64,000 bases of DNA from JAIVGV01 sp036389335. Lineage in GTDB: Bacteria > Acidobacteriota > Blastocatellia > Pyrinomonadales > Pyrinomonadaceae. Position 1 is the first letter of the stretch. Every line of letters starts with the position of its first letter. A model generated the notes under the pieces. The model was not told where the DNA came from, ran no database searches, and saw only the letters and a program-made list of their open reading frames with translations. Where the stretch lies: assembly GCA_036389335.1 (NCBI GenBank), contig DASVQC010000085.1, positions 1 to 64,000 of the forward strand. The letters run 5' to 3'. Below, piece by piece: positions 15,567-24,187 of the stretch. Position numbers and translations under genes: made by a program.

Positions 15567-16845
15567 TGCTCCGCCCTTCAAACAGACGCACCAGATCGAT
15601 CACCACCTGATCGGCGCGCAGGTGTTTTTCGAGTTCGCCGAACTCGGCGGACTTGTTTCCGATGATGAGCACGTCGGAGCCGGCCAGCACCTCCTGCAAG
15701 CTCGCGCGCATCAACTGCGAGATGTGGGGAATCTCGCGCTCGATATACTCTTTATTCGCGCCGAAGAGTCGGGCCAGCGACACGTCGCGGTCGTAGATCG
15801 AGAGTTCGATCCCCTTGCCGATGAGCGTCTCGGTGAGCGCGACCAGCGGCGACTCGCGCAGATCGTCGGTGCCCGCCTTGAAGCTCAGGCCCAGCAGGCC
15901 GACGCGCTTCTTCTTCGTCCGCAACACCAGATCGACGGCGCGCTCGACCTGCAAGCGGTTGCTCGGCAGGATCGCCGCCAGCACCGGCACCTCGACGTCC
16001 ACCTCCTTAGCCTTGTACGTGATGGCGCGGAGGTCTTTCGGCAGGCACGAGCCGCCGAAGGCGAACCCCGGCTTCAGGTAGTAGGGCGAGAGGTTGAGCT
16101 TCGCGTCCTGGCAGAAGACGCTCATCACCTGATGGCTGTCGATGCCGAGCTGCTTGCAGACGTTGCCGATCTCGTTGGCGAAGCTGACCTTCAGGGCGTG
16201 GAAGCAGTTGCACGCGTACTTGACCATCTCGGCGGCGTTGACCGCGGTGACGAGCAGCGGCGCGTCGATGCCCTTGTAGAGCTGCCCGACGCGGGCCGCC
16301 GCGGCCTCGTCGTCCGCGCCGACGAGCGTGAAGGGCGGCGCGTAGAAATCCTTGAGCGAGCTGCCTTCGCGCAGGAATTCGGGGTTGATGCAGACGGAGA
16401 AATCGCGCCCCGCCTTCTTCCCCGAGGCGGCTTCCAGCGTCGGCACGACGACGCCCGCGATCGTGCCCGGCAGCATCGTGCTCCGGATGACGACGACGTG
16501 GCGCTCGCTCTCCGCCAGCGCGCCGCCGATCTCGCGGCACACGCTTTCGACGTAGCGCAGATCGAGGCTGCCGTTGTGGTTGCTGGGCGTGCCGACGCAG
16601 ACCAGAGAGATTTCCGAGTCGCGCACGGCGGCGGCGGAGTCCGTCGTCGCGCGCAGCCGCTTCGCGCCGACCATCTCGCCGATCAGCTCGTCGATGCCGG
16701 CCTCGACGATCGGGCTGTGGCCGCCGTTAATGATGTCCACCTTGGTCTGGTTGACGTCAACGCCGATCACCTCGTGGCCCTCCCGGGCGAAGCACGCCGC
16801 CGACACGCAGCCCACATAGCCCAGCCCGAATACGCTTAATTTCAT
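15535..16845 (-). CDS. algD: GDP-mannose/UDP-glucose 6-dehydrogenase family, AlgD-like
   Basis: A 436-aa NAD-dependent sugar-nucleotide dehydrogenase. The N-terminal Rossmann fold opens with MKLSVFGLGYVGCVSAACFA. The catalytic cysteine lies in GFAFGGSCLPKD (near residue 267). C-terminal signatures DDLRESPLVALTETLIGKG, GANKEYIEREIPHIS and the final GLCW all resemble AlgD of alginate producers more than Ugd. The product would then be GDP-mannuronate, a uronic acid donor. AGGGG five bases before the ATG supports the start. The split between GDP-mannose and UDP-glucose use is inferred from remembered family sequences and not proven. The next gene overlaps its end. Confidence 0.85.
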   Translation of the reverse strand: MKLSVFGLGYVGCVSAACFAREGHEVIGVDVNQTKVDIINGGHSPIVEAGIDELIGEMVGAKRLRATTDSAAAVRDSEISLVCVGTPSNHNGSLDLRYVESVCREIGGALAESERHVVVIRSTMLPGTIAGVVVPTLEAASGKKAGRDFSVCINPEFLREGSSLKDFYAPPFTLVGADDEAAAARVGQLYKGIDAPLLVTAVNAAEMVKYACNCFHALKVSFANEIGNVCKQLGIDSHQVMSVFCQDAKLNLSPYYLKPGFAFGGSCLPKDLRAITYKAKEVDVEVPVLAAILPSNRLQVERAVDLVLRTKKKRVGLLGLSFKAGTDDLRESPLVALTETLIGKGIELSIYDRDVSLARLFGANKEYIEREIPHISQLMRASLQEVLAGSDVLIIGNKSAEFGELEKHLRADQVVIDLVRLFEGRSSDESYHGLCW

Positions 16846-16915
16846 AAGCCCCTGTTCCTTAAGTTGTCCTCACCACGCCCGCGCCGCGCGGCGGGCCTGA
16901 ACCGCCCGCGCCATT

Positions 16916-18634
16916 CTAGCGCGCCGGGCGCGCCGCCGCCCGTGATTCTTCGGCGTCCGCCAGCAAGCCGCTCAGCAACTGCTCGTTCGCCGGCGCGCGC
17001 GGCACGAGCAGGAAGCCCTCTTCGTTACCGACCGGGCTGCTCAATTCGAGGCGCGCGAAGAAGGCCGGGAAGTCGGCCCACGAGACGCGCTTGTCGTCGC
17101 CCTCCACCCAGTTCAGCCCGGCGGGCGGGCGCGGCATCAGCACCTGCTTCGACACCCACACGTCGCCGCCGCCGCGCCAGACCGTCAACGCCTGCGCGGC
17201 GAAATCCTCCCGCCAGCGTTCGACCTGCGTGGTGCCGGGCGTGACCAGCGAGTTCACCAACAGATCGCCGCGCGCGTTGATCGGGTGGAACGGAAAACTC
17301 CGGTTGAAATTAACCAGCTCGTCCAGCCACGTCACCGTGAAGACCTTGCTCTGGGGCTTCAGGCGCGGCTCCAGCTCGGCGACGCGGGCGGCGACCGCCT
17401 CCTGCTGCCGGCCCAAAGCCACCTTCGACATGGCGAGCACGTTCGTCACGGCGGCGGCCACGACGAACGCCACCATGACGTAGCGCGCCGGTCGCCACAG
17501 CCGTTCGCCGCGCAGGGCGTAGGCGAACGCCAGAAAGAGGAAGGGGTAGAGCGGCAGGTATCGCTCGACCGCGCCGCCGTCGAACAGGACGGCGAAGCAG
17601 ACGAGGGGCACGCCGCCCAAGGCCAGCAGGGCGAGGGCGCGACGCCCGCCCGCCGAGCGCAGCAGCGTCAGCGACAGCGCCAACAGGTACGAGTAGAACA
17701 GCGCGAGCTTCCACAGGCTGAGCCGGACGAGGGCCCATAGCGAGACGGGGTTGTAGGCGTCCTTAACCAAGAACCGCTTGAACAGCATCCCGTCGTTGCC
17801 CATGTTGATGAACGAGCGGGCCAAGCCGAACACCATGCGCGTCAGCCCCTTCGTGTCGTTGCCGTGCGCGGCTGACGCCATCCACTCCCTGACGCCCGCG
17901 ACCGTGTGGATGCCGAGGTGACCGAGCACGAGCAGGTACGCGACGCCGACGAGCGAAGCGCAGGCGACGGCGGCGGCTAAGACCTGCCGCCAGCGTCTGC
18001 GCTCGAAGCCGAAGAGCAGGAGCGGCGCGGCCAAGGCCGCCGGTAGTGCCCAGAGGTACAAAAACCAGAAACAGAGCGCGCAGCCCAACATCAATCCGCC
18101 CATGACGCTGGCGAGGTTGGAGCGCGCGGGCGCGTCGCCCCGCCTGACGTGCAGCCACATCCCGACCAGCAGGCAGGCCAGCCCCGGCACGTAAGAACTG
18201 CCGATCTGCGCGTTGTTGAGAAACCCCTGCGCGAAGATGAAAGCGCCGGTCACGAAATTATTGATCCCGGGGCGCTCGCCCGTGTTGGCGAGCAGGGCGC
18301 GCAGGGCCAGCACGCAGACGAGCCCGGCGATCCAGTTCAGCGCCACCAGCGTCCAGACGACGCCGACGCGGGTGTTCAACCCCAGACCGGCGGCGAGTGC
18401 GCCGCCGACGGCCTCGAAGCCCAGCCAGCCGAAGGGCCGCCAGAACAGGTGGCCGAACTCCCAGAAGCTGTCGTACCTCCCGCCCATGCGGGCCACGATG
18501 GAGCGCGCGTAGTCGGCGGTGTCGCCCATGAAGAACGCGTCCGTGGCCGCGGTGACGAGCAGGTAGAGCGCCGTCACCGGCGCGAACCGGCGCAACCAAA
18601 GTCTGGGCGCTCCCGTCTGGATGGCTGGCTTCAT
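16916..18634 (-). CDS. Multispanning membrane protein, GT-C-like
   Basis: A 572-aa integral membrane protein with about eleven hydrophobic segments and a soluble C-terminal part of about 150 residues. After TM1 an acidic loop (MGDTADYARSIVARMGG) is followed by SFWEFGHLFWRPFGWLGFEA. An early acidic periplasmic loop of this sort is usual in GT-C glycosyltransferases that use polyprenyl-phosphate sugars. No catalytic assignment is possible beyond that. It is one of four large membrane proteins of this style between 16.9 and 25.7 kb. The gene is tightly followed, 22 bases away from the next, by another of the group, so these are probably co-expressed. Confidence 0.6.
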   Translation of the reverse strand: MKPAIQTGAPRLWLRRFAPVTALYLLVTAATDAFFMGDTADYARSIVARMGGRYDSFWEFGHLFWRPFGWLGFEAVGGALAAGLGLNTRVGVVWTLVALNWIAGLVCVLALRALLANTGERPGINNFVTGAFIFAQGFLNNAQIGSSYVPGLACLLVGMWLHVRRGDAPARSNLASVMGGLMLGCALCFWFLYLWALPAALAAPLLLFGFERRRWRQVLAAAVACASLVGVAYLLVLGHLGIHTVAGVREWMASAAHGNDTKGLTRMVFGLARSFINMGNDGMLFKRFLVKDAYNPVSLWALVRLSLWKLALFYSYLLALSLTLLRSAGGRRALALLALGGVPLVCFAVLFDGGAVERYLPLYPFLFLAFAYALRGERLWRPARYVMVAFVVAAAVTNVLAMSKVALGRQQEAVAARVAELEPRLKPQSKVFTVTWLDELVNFNRSFPFHPINARGDLLVNSLVTPGTTQVERWREDFAAQALTVWRGGGDVWVSKQVLMPRPPAGLNWVEGDDKRVSWADFPAFFARLELSSPVGNEEGFLLVPRAPANEQLLSGLLADAEESRAAARPAR

Positions 18635-18656
18635 GTAGTTAGTCGGACTCGCAGTT

Positions 18657-20237
18657 CTATCTCGTCGTTAACACCGGCCCCGCGGCGGGGGCCGCGCCGA
18701 TGCTTCCCGCCTCCGGGGCCCGCAGGCCCCTCGCGTGATCCACGCGGAAGATCATGCCGCCGCCCGCTTCGGCCACCAGCCGACAGTTCTCCTTCAGGAA
18801 GGCGACGTAGGCGTCGTTCAGGTTGTAGCACCAGAGGTAGTCGTGATTGTCGAAGATGAGTTGCCAGTTCACCCGGCCCACGTCGAGCGGGGTGGAGATG
18901 TTGAGGCCGAACGGGTAGTAAGTGAACGGGTATTTGAAATTCAACGGCTGTTGCCCGCGCAGGGCGAAGAGGGTCGGGGAGTAGGTCTGTCGCTCAATCG
19001 TCGCATAGTGGATGATGTGTGTTAGAGGCTTCTCCCTTTTGTTCGCCGCCACCTCGACCGGGAGCAGGATCAGGGGGTACACGCTCGCGCCCTCCGGGAG
19101 TTCGGAGAACAGAGAGACCTGCGTCGATATCCTGCGATCCAGCCTGTGCCAGTCATACCAGATGCCGCCCAGGCGAACCGACGCGGCCACCAGAACGATG
19201 GAGAGCGCCAGCATCCCGGCGCGCGCCGGGACGCGAAAGCGCACCGACATGAGCGCCAGCACGACCGCCGGGGGGATGAATCTGATGTCCGCCGAGTGCG
19301 ACGTGAAGAGCATTTCGGGGGAGGCGATGAACGCCAGCCCGAAGCTGGCCGCGACGGCGCACACCGCCCACTTCACCCGCAGGTCGCGGACCCGCCCGGC
19401 GAGCACGAGCGCCGCGGCGAGCACGAGCGCCGCGCAGAGAATGTCGAGGGCGTAGTTATAAGTGACGGCCCACGAGACCGAATTGACGAGCTTCTGCGCG
19501 ACGCCGTTCCAGCCGATCTCGCCCGTCGTCCCGCTCCCCCCCATGAATAATCTGAACGCCAAGAGCGGCAGGAGCAGGGGCGACAACTTGACGACCAGCC
19601 CGCGGAGAGACCTGTCGCCGGACCAAAAATCTAAACACGCGACGACGGACATGGCGACCCCGAGGAAGACGTAGGCGGAGAGGTGCGCCAGATAGCACGC
19701 GCAGGCCAACAGGCAAACGCCGAGGAAGGGCGCGGCGCGCCACTTTTGCCGACGCCCGAGCCAGAGCGAGAAAGTTACCAGAAAGAGGCCGAGCCCGAAG
19801 AGGTAATTCAGGAACCCGTAAAAGAGCATGGAATTATAGCTCAGGAACGAGCACGGGAGTGCGAGCCAACTCGGCCCGCCGTGAACGGCGCGCCCGAGCA
19901 GGTGGCAGCCGAACGCCCAGAGCAGGATCGTCGCCGTCAAAAATATTTTACCCGCCGTGAACACGTCGAAAAACTTTAACAGCGGCAGCATGGCCGCATC
20001 CATCGCCAGATTCGGGATGGGCTCGACCAGCCGGTCGTAGCGGGCTTGGAAGGACGGCACGGCCCCGTAGCGTGAAAGGATGTAAGTGCGCGCGAGGTGG
20101 TTCGGGTAGTCGACGAGCGGGACGTATCGCGTGCCCCAGATCGGCAAACAGAGCAGGAGGCAGACCGCCGCGAATGCCAGTCGGTAGCCTCTGAGGTGTC
20201 CGGCCTGTCGAGACTCTATCGCCGTGTCGATTAACAT
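18657..20237 (-). CDS. Multispanning membrane protein with DYPNHLAR motif
   Basis: A 526-aa protein with about ten to twelve TMs. The first periplasmic loop carries VPLVDYPNHLARTYILSRYG, a signature recognisable in a family of bacterial membrane proteins of unknown function that are often placed near GT-C enzymes. A C-terminal soluble segment of about 150 residues ends the protein (FNLNISTPLDVGRVNWQLIF region). It lies 22 bases upstream (in transcription order) of the GT-C-like gene at 16916. A role in adding or transferring a sugar outside the membrane is plausible but only inferred. Confidence 0.6.
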   Translation of the reverse strand: MLIDTAIESRQAGHLRGYRLAFAAVCLLLCLPIWGTRYVPLVDYPNHLARTYILSRYGAVPSFQARYDRLVEPIPNLAMDAAMLPLLKFFDVFTAGKIFLTATILLWAFGCHLLGRAVHGGPSWLALPCSFLSYNSMLFYGFLNYLFGLGLFLVTFSLWLGRRQKWRAAPFLGVCLLACACYLAHLSAYVFLGVAMSVVACLDFWSGDRSLRGLVVKLSPLLLPLLAFRLFMGGSGTTGEIGWNGVAQKLVNSVSWAVTYNYALDILCAALVLAAALVLAGRVRDLRVKWAVCAVAASFGLAFIASPEMLFTSHSADIRFIPPAVVLALMSVRFRVPARAGMLALSIVLVAASVRLGGIWYDWHRLDRRISTQVSLFSELPEGASVYPLILLPVEVAANKREKPLTHIIHYATIERQTYSPTLFALRGQQPLNFKYPFTYYPFGLNISTPLDVGRVNWQLIFDNHDYLWCYNLNDAYVAFLKENCRLVAEAGGGMIFRVDHARGLRAPEAGSIGAAPAAGPVLTTR

Positions 20238-20277
20238 CGAGTCCTCAGGCCGGCGCGACGGCGGCGGCCATCGCGCC

Positions 20278-20613
20278 TCACGACGGCAGGCCGAGGGCGT
20301 GCGCGTAGAGGCCGGCGTCGGAGAAGAGGGCGACGGGGGCGCGCGCGGCGAGCAGCCCCGTCCGCACGGCGCGGCCCTCGCCCCGGTCGGGTCGGTTGCG
20401 AATCAAAGACGCCCCGGCCCGCCCGGCGTCGCGGATGGCGCGCTCGGCCCGCTCGCACGCCCCGTCGGCGGGGCCGTCGTCATCGAGGATGACTTCGCCA
20501 TCCAACCCGCTCCCTTCGAGGTAGGCGAAGACTGTCGGCAGCGTCCGGCCAAGGCGGGCCGACTCGTTGTAGGCAGGTATGAAGATGGAAAGCTCAGGTG
20601 GCATCAGGTTCAT
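20278..20613 (-). pseudogene. Truncated GT2 (dolichol-phosphate-mannose synthase-like) remnant
   Basis: A 111-codon frame that begins like the intact GT2 at 25757 (LSIFIPAYNESARLGRTLPT against SIIVPAYNEAARLSESLKT). It shares RNRPDRGEGRAVRTGLLAARAP (interrupted match) but then loses the family. The nucleotide-binding acidic motif is altered (VILDDDGPADG for VVDDGSADE), the DAD metal motif has become DAG, and the frame runs into GLYAHALGLPS and stops. About 160 C-terminal residues of a normal enzyme are missing. It is best read as a decayed duplicate left between two membrane-protein genes. Confidence 0.72.
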
Positions 20614-20789
20614 TCCGCGCTTCGTGTTCGTCCGCCGGTCGGCCCGCCACCCCGTCTGCGGGCCAAGGCGCTCCCGGAAGAAACGTCTAATGGCCCGATA
20701 ATTTTTCCGTTAAGTCGTCCGCCCCGCCCGCGCGCCCGGCCCGCCGCGCCCCGACCGGCGCTCGCCCGCCGACGTTTCGGCTGGCCGCT

Positions 20790-22304
20790 TCATTTGGGCA
20801 GGTAGATTTTATACGGGCCGAGTTCCCTGTTCAGAGAATAACGCTGCTGCACCGCGCGGGCGACCGGCTGCGTGAAGCGGTCGCGGTCGTCGAGAGAACG
20901 AGCGATTATTGCTTGGAACTGGCCCTCTTCGATGCGGCGGACGAAACTGCTCTCGTCCCACCTGTTGTTGAGCGCCAGCGCGGTGATGATAGCAGGCTCG
21001 GCGGGTATCTCCTTGCCGGCACGCATCAAGATCGTCATGTCCTCCGAGTACACCGGGCCGGGTGTTTCCCTGACGAGGCGGACGACGTCGGCGGAATAAT
21101 CATAAGCGGGGCGGAAGAATTTTATCGAGCCTTGGTAGAGGTTCGTAAAATTGCTTACCGAGTGAAGGAGGAATAAAGGGATGACGAGGGACGTGAGTAA
21201 GGCGTGTGCGCCACGGGGCCGGAACGACGCGCGGCGGATAAGCCACCCGAGGAATAGGCCGGAGAGGAGGCAGGCGGCGATATCCACTTCAAAGAAGTAG
21301 TTGAAGTTCGCCCCCTTCTTGCCTATCGTCACAGTCACTACGGCAACCGCGAGCCAGAAATAGATCGCCCCCGCAACCGCGCATCGCTCGAACGCGCTTC
21401 GGCACAGGGCGAGCCGGATGCGTTTTAATAACGCCGACGCGCCCCCCGCCCGGCGCGCGAACAACGCGACCGGGAACATGACGGCGATCACGACGAGCAG
21501 GGCGGGAAGTTTTGAGAGATGATCTATCCACCTGCTGAAGACGTGGCGCAGGAGGAACGGGTTCTGGTTGTAGCCGACGACGTGGCGCAGGAACATGCCG
21601 CCCGTGAGCGTCTGTAGCACGAGCAGGGTCAACAACCCGGCGGCGACCGTGAAGGCCACCAAGTAGAGCGCGCGCCGCGGCTTCTCGACGAAGGCGAGCA
21701 GGAAGCACGCGGCGGGCGCGGCGACCATCGTCTGTTTAGTGTAGACCGCGGCCACGAAGCAGACGCACGACAGGAACGCCAGCGCCGGACGCCGCCTCGC
21801 CGCGACGAACAGGGCGACGCCCGTGATGCTTAAAAAAACCCCCAGCGTGTCGACGCGCATCGTGTACGCCCACGTCCAGACCGGCGTCGTGAAGATGAGC
21901 GTCCCGGCGCTGAAGGCCCCGAGCCAGCGGGCGGCGGGGCGGCGCGCCGGGGGCAGGCACGCCGCCGCAAGCGACGCCATGACGAGGCAACTGCCGAGGA
22001 GAGAGAGGATCGACGTGAGACGCCCGGCCACGAGCAGGTTCCCCGTCGCAGGGGCGACGAGCCGCGCGGTCAAGTGGTAGAGCGGGGGGTAGTGGAAAAC
22101 GATGTGCGGGTAGTTCTCCACGGGGTGAAAGGCTTTGCGCCAGTCCGTCACGTTGGCGGCTTGCCAGAGCACGATGCCCTCGCCGTAATCGCGCTCCTCC
22201 TGCGTCTTGAGGGCCGCGCCCGCCTCCAACGCGAACGCGCCCAGCCCGGCGGCCAGAAAAAGCGCGAGCGCGGCGAGCGGGATCGCCCGCGCCCGCTTAA
22301 GCAT
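20790..22304 (-). CDS. ArnT/PMT-like GT-C glycosyltransferase
   Basis: A 504-aa membrane protein with about eleven TMs. The first outer loop has EERDYGEGIVLWQAANVTDW and a little later YPHIVFHYPPLYHLTARLV; an acidic residue pair followed by a PPLYH-type stretch is the usual pattern of GT39/GT83 enzymes, which use polyprenyl-phosphate-linked sugar donors. The donor could be made by the GT2 at 25757. The ATG overlaps the stop of the methyltransferase gene upstream by eight bases, so the genes are coupled. The acceptor (protein, lipid or polymer) is unknown. Confidence 0.7.
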   Translation of the reverse strand: MLKRARAIPLAALALFLAAGLGAFALEAGAALKTQEERDYGEGIVLWQAANVTDWRKAFHPVENYPHIVFHYPPLYHLTARLVAPATGNLLVAGRLTSILSLLGSCLVMASLAAACLPPARRPAARWLGAFSAGTLIFTTPVWTWAYTMRVDTLGVFLSITGVALFVAARRRPALAFLSCVCFVAAVYTKQTMVAAPAACFLLAFVEKPRRALYLVAFTVAAGLLTLLVLQTLTGGMFLRHVVGYNQNPFLLRHVFSRWIDHLSKLPALLVVIAVMFPVALFARRAGGASALLKRIRLALCRSAFERCAVAGAIYFWLAVAVVTVTIGKKGANFNYFFEVDIAACLLSGLFLGWLIRRASFRPRGAHALLTSLVIPLFLLHSVSNFTNLYQGSIKFFRPAYDYSADVVRLVRETPGPVYSEDMTILMRAGKEIPAEPAIITALALNNRWDESSFVRRIEEGQFQAIIARSLDDRDRFTQPVARAVQQRYSLNRELGPYKIYLPK

Positions 22305-22956
22305 GGGCCACCCCGGCGAGCGGGCGCGGGCGCGCGCGCAGGAGCATCTGCTTGCCCATCGGCTTGACGGGCGACATCAGGTACAGCCGGATGAGGGACG
22401 GCGAGACCTTGAGTCTCGACTTCAGCGTGAGCGGCACGAAGCGGGGGGCGCAGTCGATCACCTCGTAGGAGTTCGCTTCGAGGAAGTCGCGGAGGCTCAG
22501 GTGCGAGTAGATGGTGCGGTGCGTGTAGTCGTCGAAGTACTCGCGGAAGGCGTAGCGGTAGTTCGGCTGGAGGATGTTGATCGTGCCGCCGCGGCGCAGC
22601 TTGCGCCTGAGCTGCGCGAGGACGGCGGCGAAGTCCTCCTGCGAGACGTGCTCGAAGAGGTTGCTGGCGAACGCGAAATCGACCGAGTCGTCGGCGAGGA
22701 ACGACAGGTCGCTCACGTCGCCCACGTGCGGCTCGACCCCGGCGGCGACGTACTTCGGGAAGTCGGGCCACTGATCCTGCGCGATGCGCCGCGCCGCGCG
22801 GACGTTGTTGATGAAGTGGCCGTAGCCGGCCCCGAGTTCGAGGACGCAGTGCTCGGGGGCGATCTGCGCCTGGAAGTGGTAGCGGATGAGCGACTGCCAC
22901 AGCACCTCCCGGCGGGGGTCGGCGGTGAAGCGGGTCTCGAAGTAGGTGTCGCTCAA
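22297..22956 (-). CDS. Class I SAM-dependent methyltransferase
   Basis: A 219-aa protein with SAM motif I CVLELGAGYGHFINNVRAA near residue 38 and the conserved ASNLFEHVSQEDF stretch near 98. C-terminal residues (YTHRTIYSHLSLRDFLEANS) fit Methyltransf_11-type enzymes acting on sugars or prenyl intermediates. The start is TTG at 22956 within TTGA, overlapping the stop of the upstream GT2 by four bases, with GAGGGGGG just upstream; a much longer frame exists but its extra part is antisense-like shadow of the GT2. The substrate is not known. Confidence 0.8.
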   Translation of the reverse strand: MSDTYFETRFTADPRREVLWQSLIRYHFQAQIAPEHCVLELGAGYGHFINNVRAARRIAQDQWPDFPKYVAAGVEPHVGDVSDLSFLADDSVDFAFASNLFEHVSQEDFAAVLAQLRRKLRRGGTINILQPNYRYAFREYFDDYTHRTIYSHLSLRDFLEANSYEVIDCAPRFVPLTLKSRLKVSPSLIRLYLMSPVKPMGKQMLLRARPRPLAGVAHA

Positions 22957-23999
22957 CGCGCCCCCCTCGCCCAGCCGAAGAGGATGCCGCGCATCATGCG
23001 CAGGCCCACCGAGAGCGCGCGCAGCGTGTTCACGTTCCCGCCCTTGCTGACGCCGACGCGCGGGTGGAACGTCACCGGGCACTCGACGGTGAGCAGGCCG
23101 AGGCGCAGCGCCGTGTCGAGGAAGTGTGCGTTGAACTCCAGGTTGACGCCGGGGTTCAGGTGCGGCATCAGGCGTTGCAGGGCGTCGCGGCGCAGCACCT
23201 TGTAGGTCGTGCCGACGTCGGTGAACGTGCCGCGCCCGAGGTGCTTCACTTCGAGGAGCTTCCCGACGAAGAAGTTGCCGTAGTACATGAAAGTGTTGAG
23301 CTGCGTCTCGTAGGCGCGCAACTGCTCGACGATGCGCGTCCCGTTCACGATCTCGGCGTGCGGGAGGTAGGCCATGAACTTCTCGATGTCGCGCGCGCGG
23401 AACGTGCAGTCGCCTTCGCACAGGACGACGACGCTCGCGTCCTCGCACCGCAGGGCCTCCTCGTAGCAGCGGTAGACGCACCGACCGTAGCCGGGCTGCG
23501 TCTCGTTGTAGACGAGCGCCCCGGCCTCGGCGGCGCGCTCCATCGTCCGATCCGAGCTGTTGTTGCTGACCACGATGACGCGCTCGACCAGCGGGTGCCG
23601 GCGGAAGTCTTCGACGGCGGCCCCGATGCTGCTCTCGTCGTTGTAGGCCGTCAGCACGACCGTCACCCGATCCCTCTGTAGCTCGCCCGCCTCGTCGCCC
23701 TCCACCCAGCGCGGGACGCGCCGCTTCCGGCGGAGCATGAAGACGAGGTCGAACGCGCAGAGCAGCACGCCGAGCGTGGTCGGGATTCCGCTGTACCAGA
23801 TGATCTGCTGGTTCCACTCGTAGACCGCCGGCCCGAGCGGCAGGCAGAGCCGCAGGATCGACAACAGAATCCCGAGCAGGTAGACGGCGAAGCCGACGGC
23901 GGCGAACATGATGCCCCACAGGAGGAACGGGGCGTGCCATTCCCGTCCGAGCACCGCCGCGGGGCGGGGGGGGTGGGTGGAAACTTCGGTGGAACTCAT
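22953..23999 (-). CDS. Membrane-anchored GT2 family glycosyltransferase
   Basis: A 348-aa protein with two N-terminal TMs (FLLWGIMFAAVGFAVYLLGI and a second near residue 75) followed by a GT-A domain: VTVVLTAYNDESSIGAA, SNNSSDRT, then the metal-binding region VVLCEGDCTFRARDIEKF. It lacks the QxxRW motif of processive synthases, so a single-sugar transferase is more likely. GAGGT six bases before the ATG at 23999 sets the start; translation then couples to the methyltransferase by a TTGA overlap. Confidence 0.82.
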   Translation of the reverse strand: MSSTEVSTHPPRPAAVLGREWHAPFLLWGIMFAAVGFAVYLLGILLSILRLCLPLGPAVYEWNQQIIWYSGIPTTLGVLLCAFDLVFMLRRKRRVPRWVEGDEAGELQRDRVTVVLTAYNDESSIGAAVEDFRRHPLVERVIVVSNNSSDRTMERAAEAGALVYNETQPGYGRCVYRCYEEALRCEDASVVVLCEGDCTFRARDIEKFMAYLPHAEIVNGTRIVEQLRAYETQLNTFMYYGNFFVGKLLEVKHLGRGTFTDVGTTYKVLRRDALQRLMPHLNPGVNLEFNAHFLDTALRLGLLTVECPVTFHPRVGVSKGGNVNTLRALSVGLRMMRGILFGWARGAR

Positions 24000-24187
24000 C
24001 GGTGACCTCGGCAACGTCTCACCCACCGCGCGGGCGCGTCCGGGGAAGGCTGGTGGAAGTTGAAGCGGGCGGCTCTTACGGGTTTCGACGACTCCCCCGC
24101 CCCCGGCCCGATTGTAGGGCGACCGCGCGCGCCCGTGAAAGCGCGGGCGGGGGCGCGGGCCGGGATTCCGACGGGCGGCGCGCGCCG

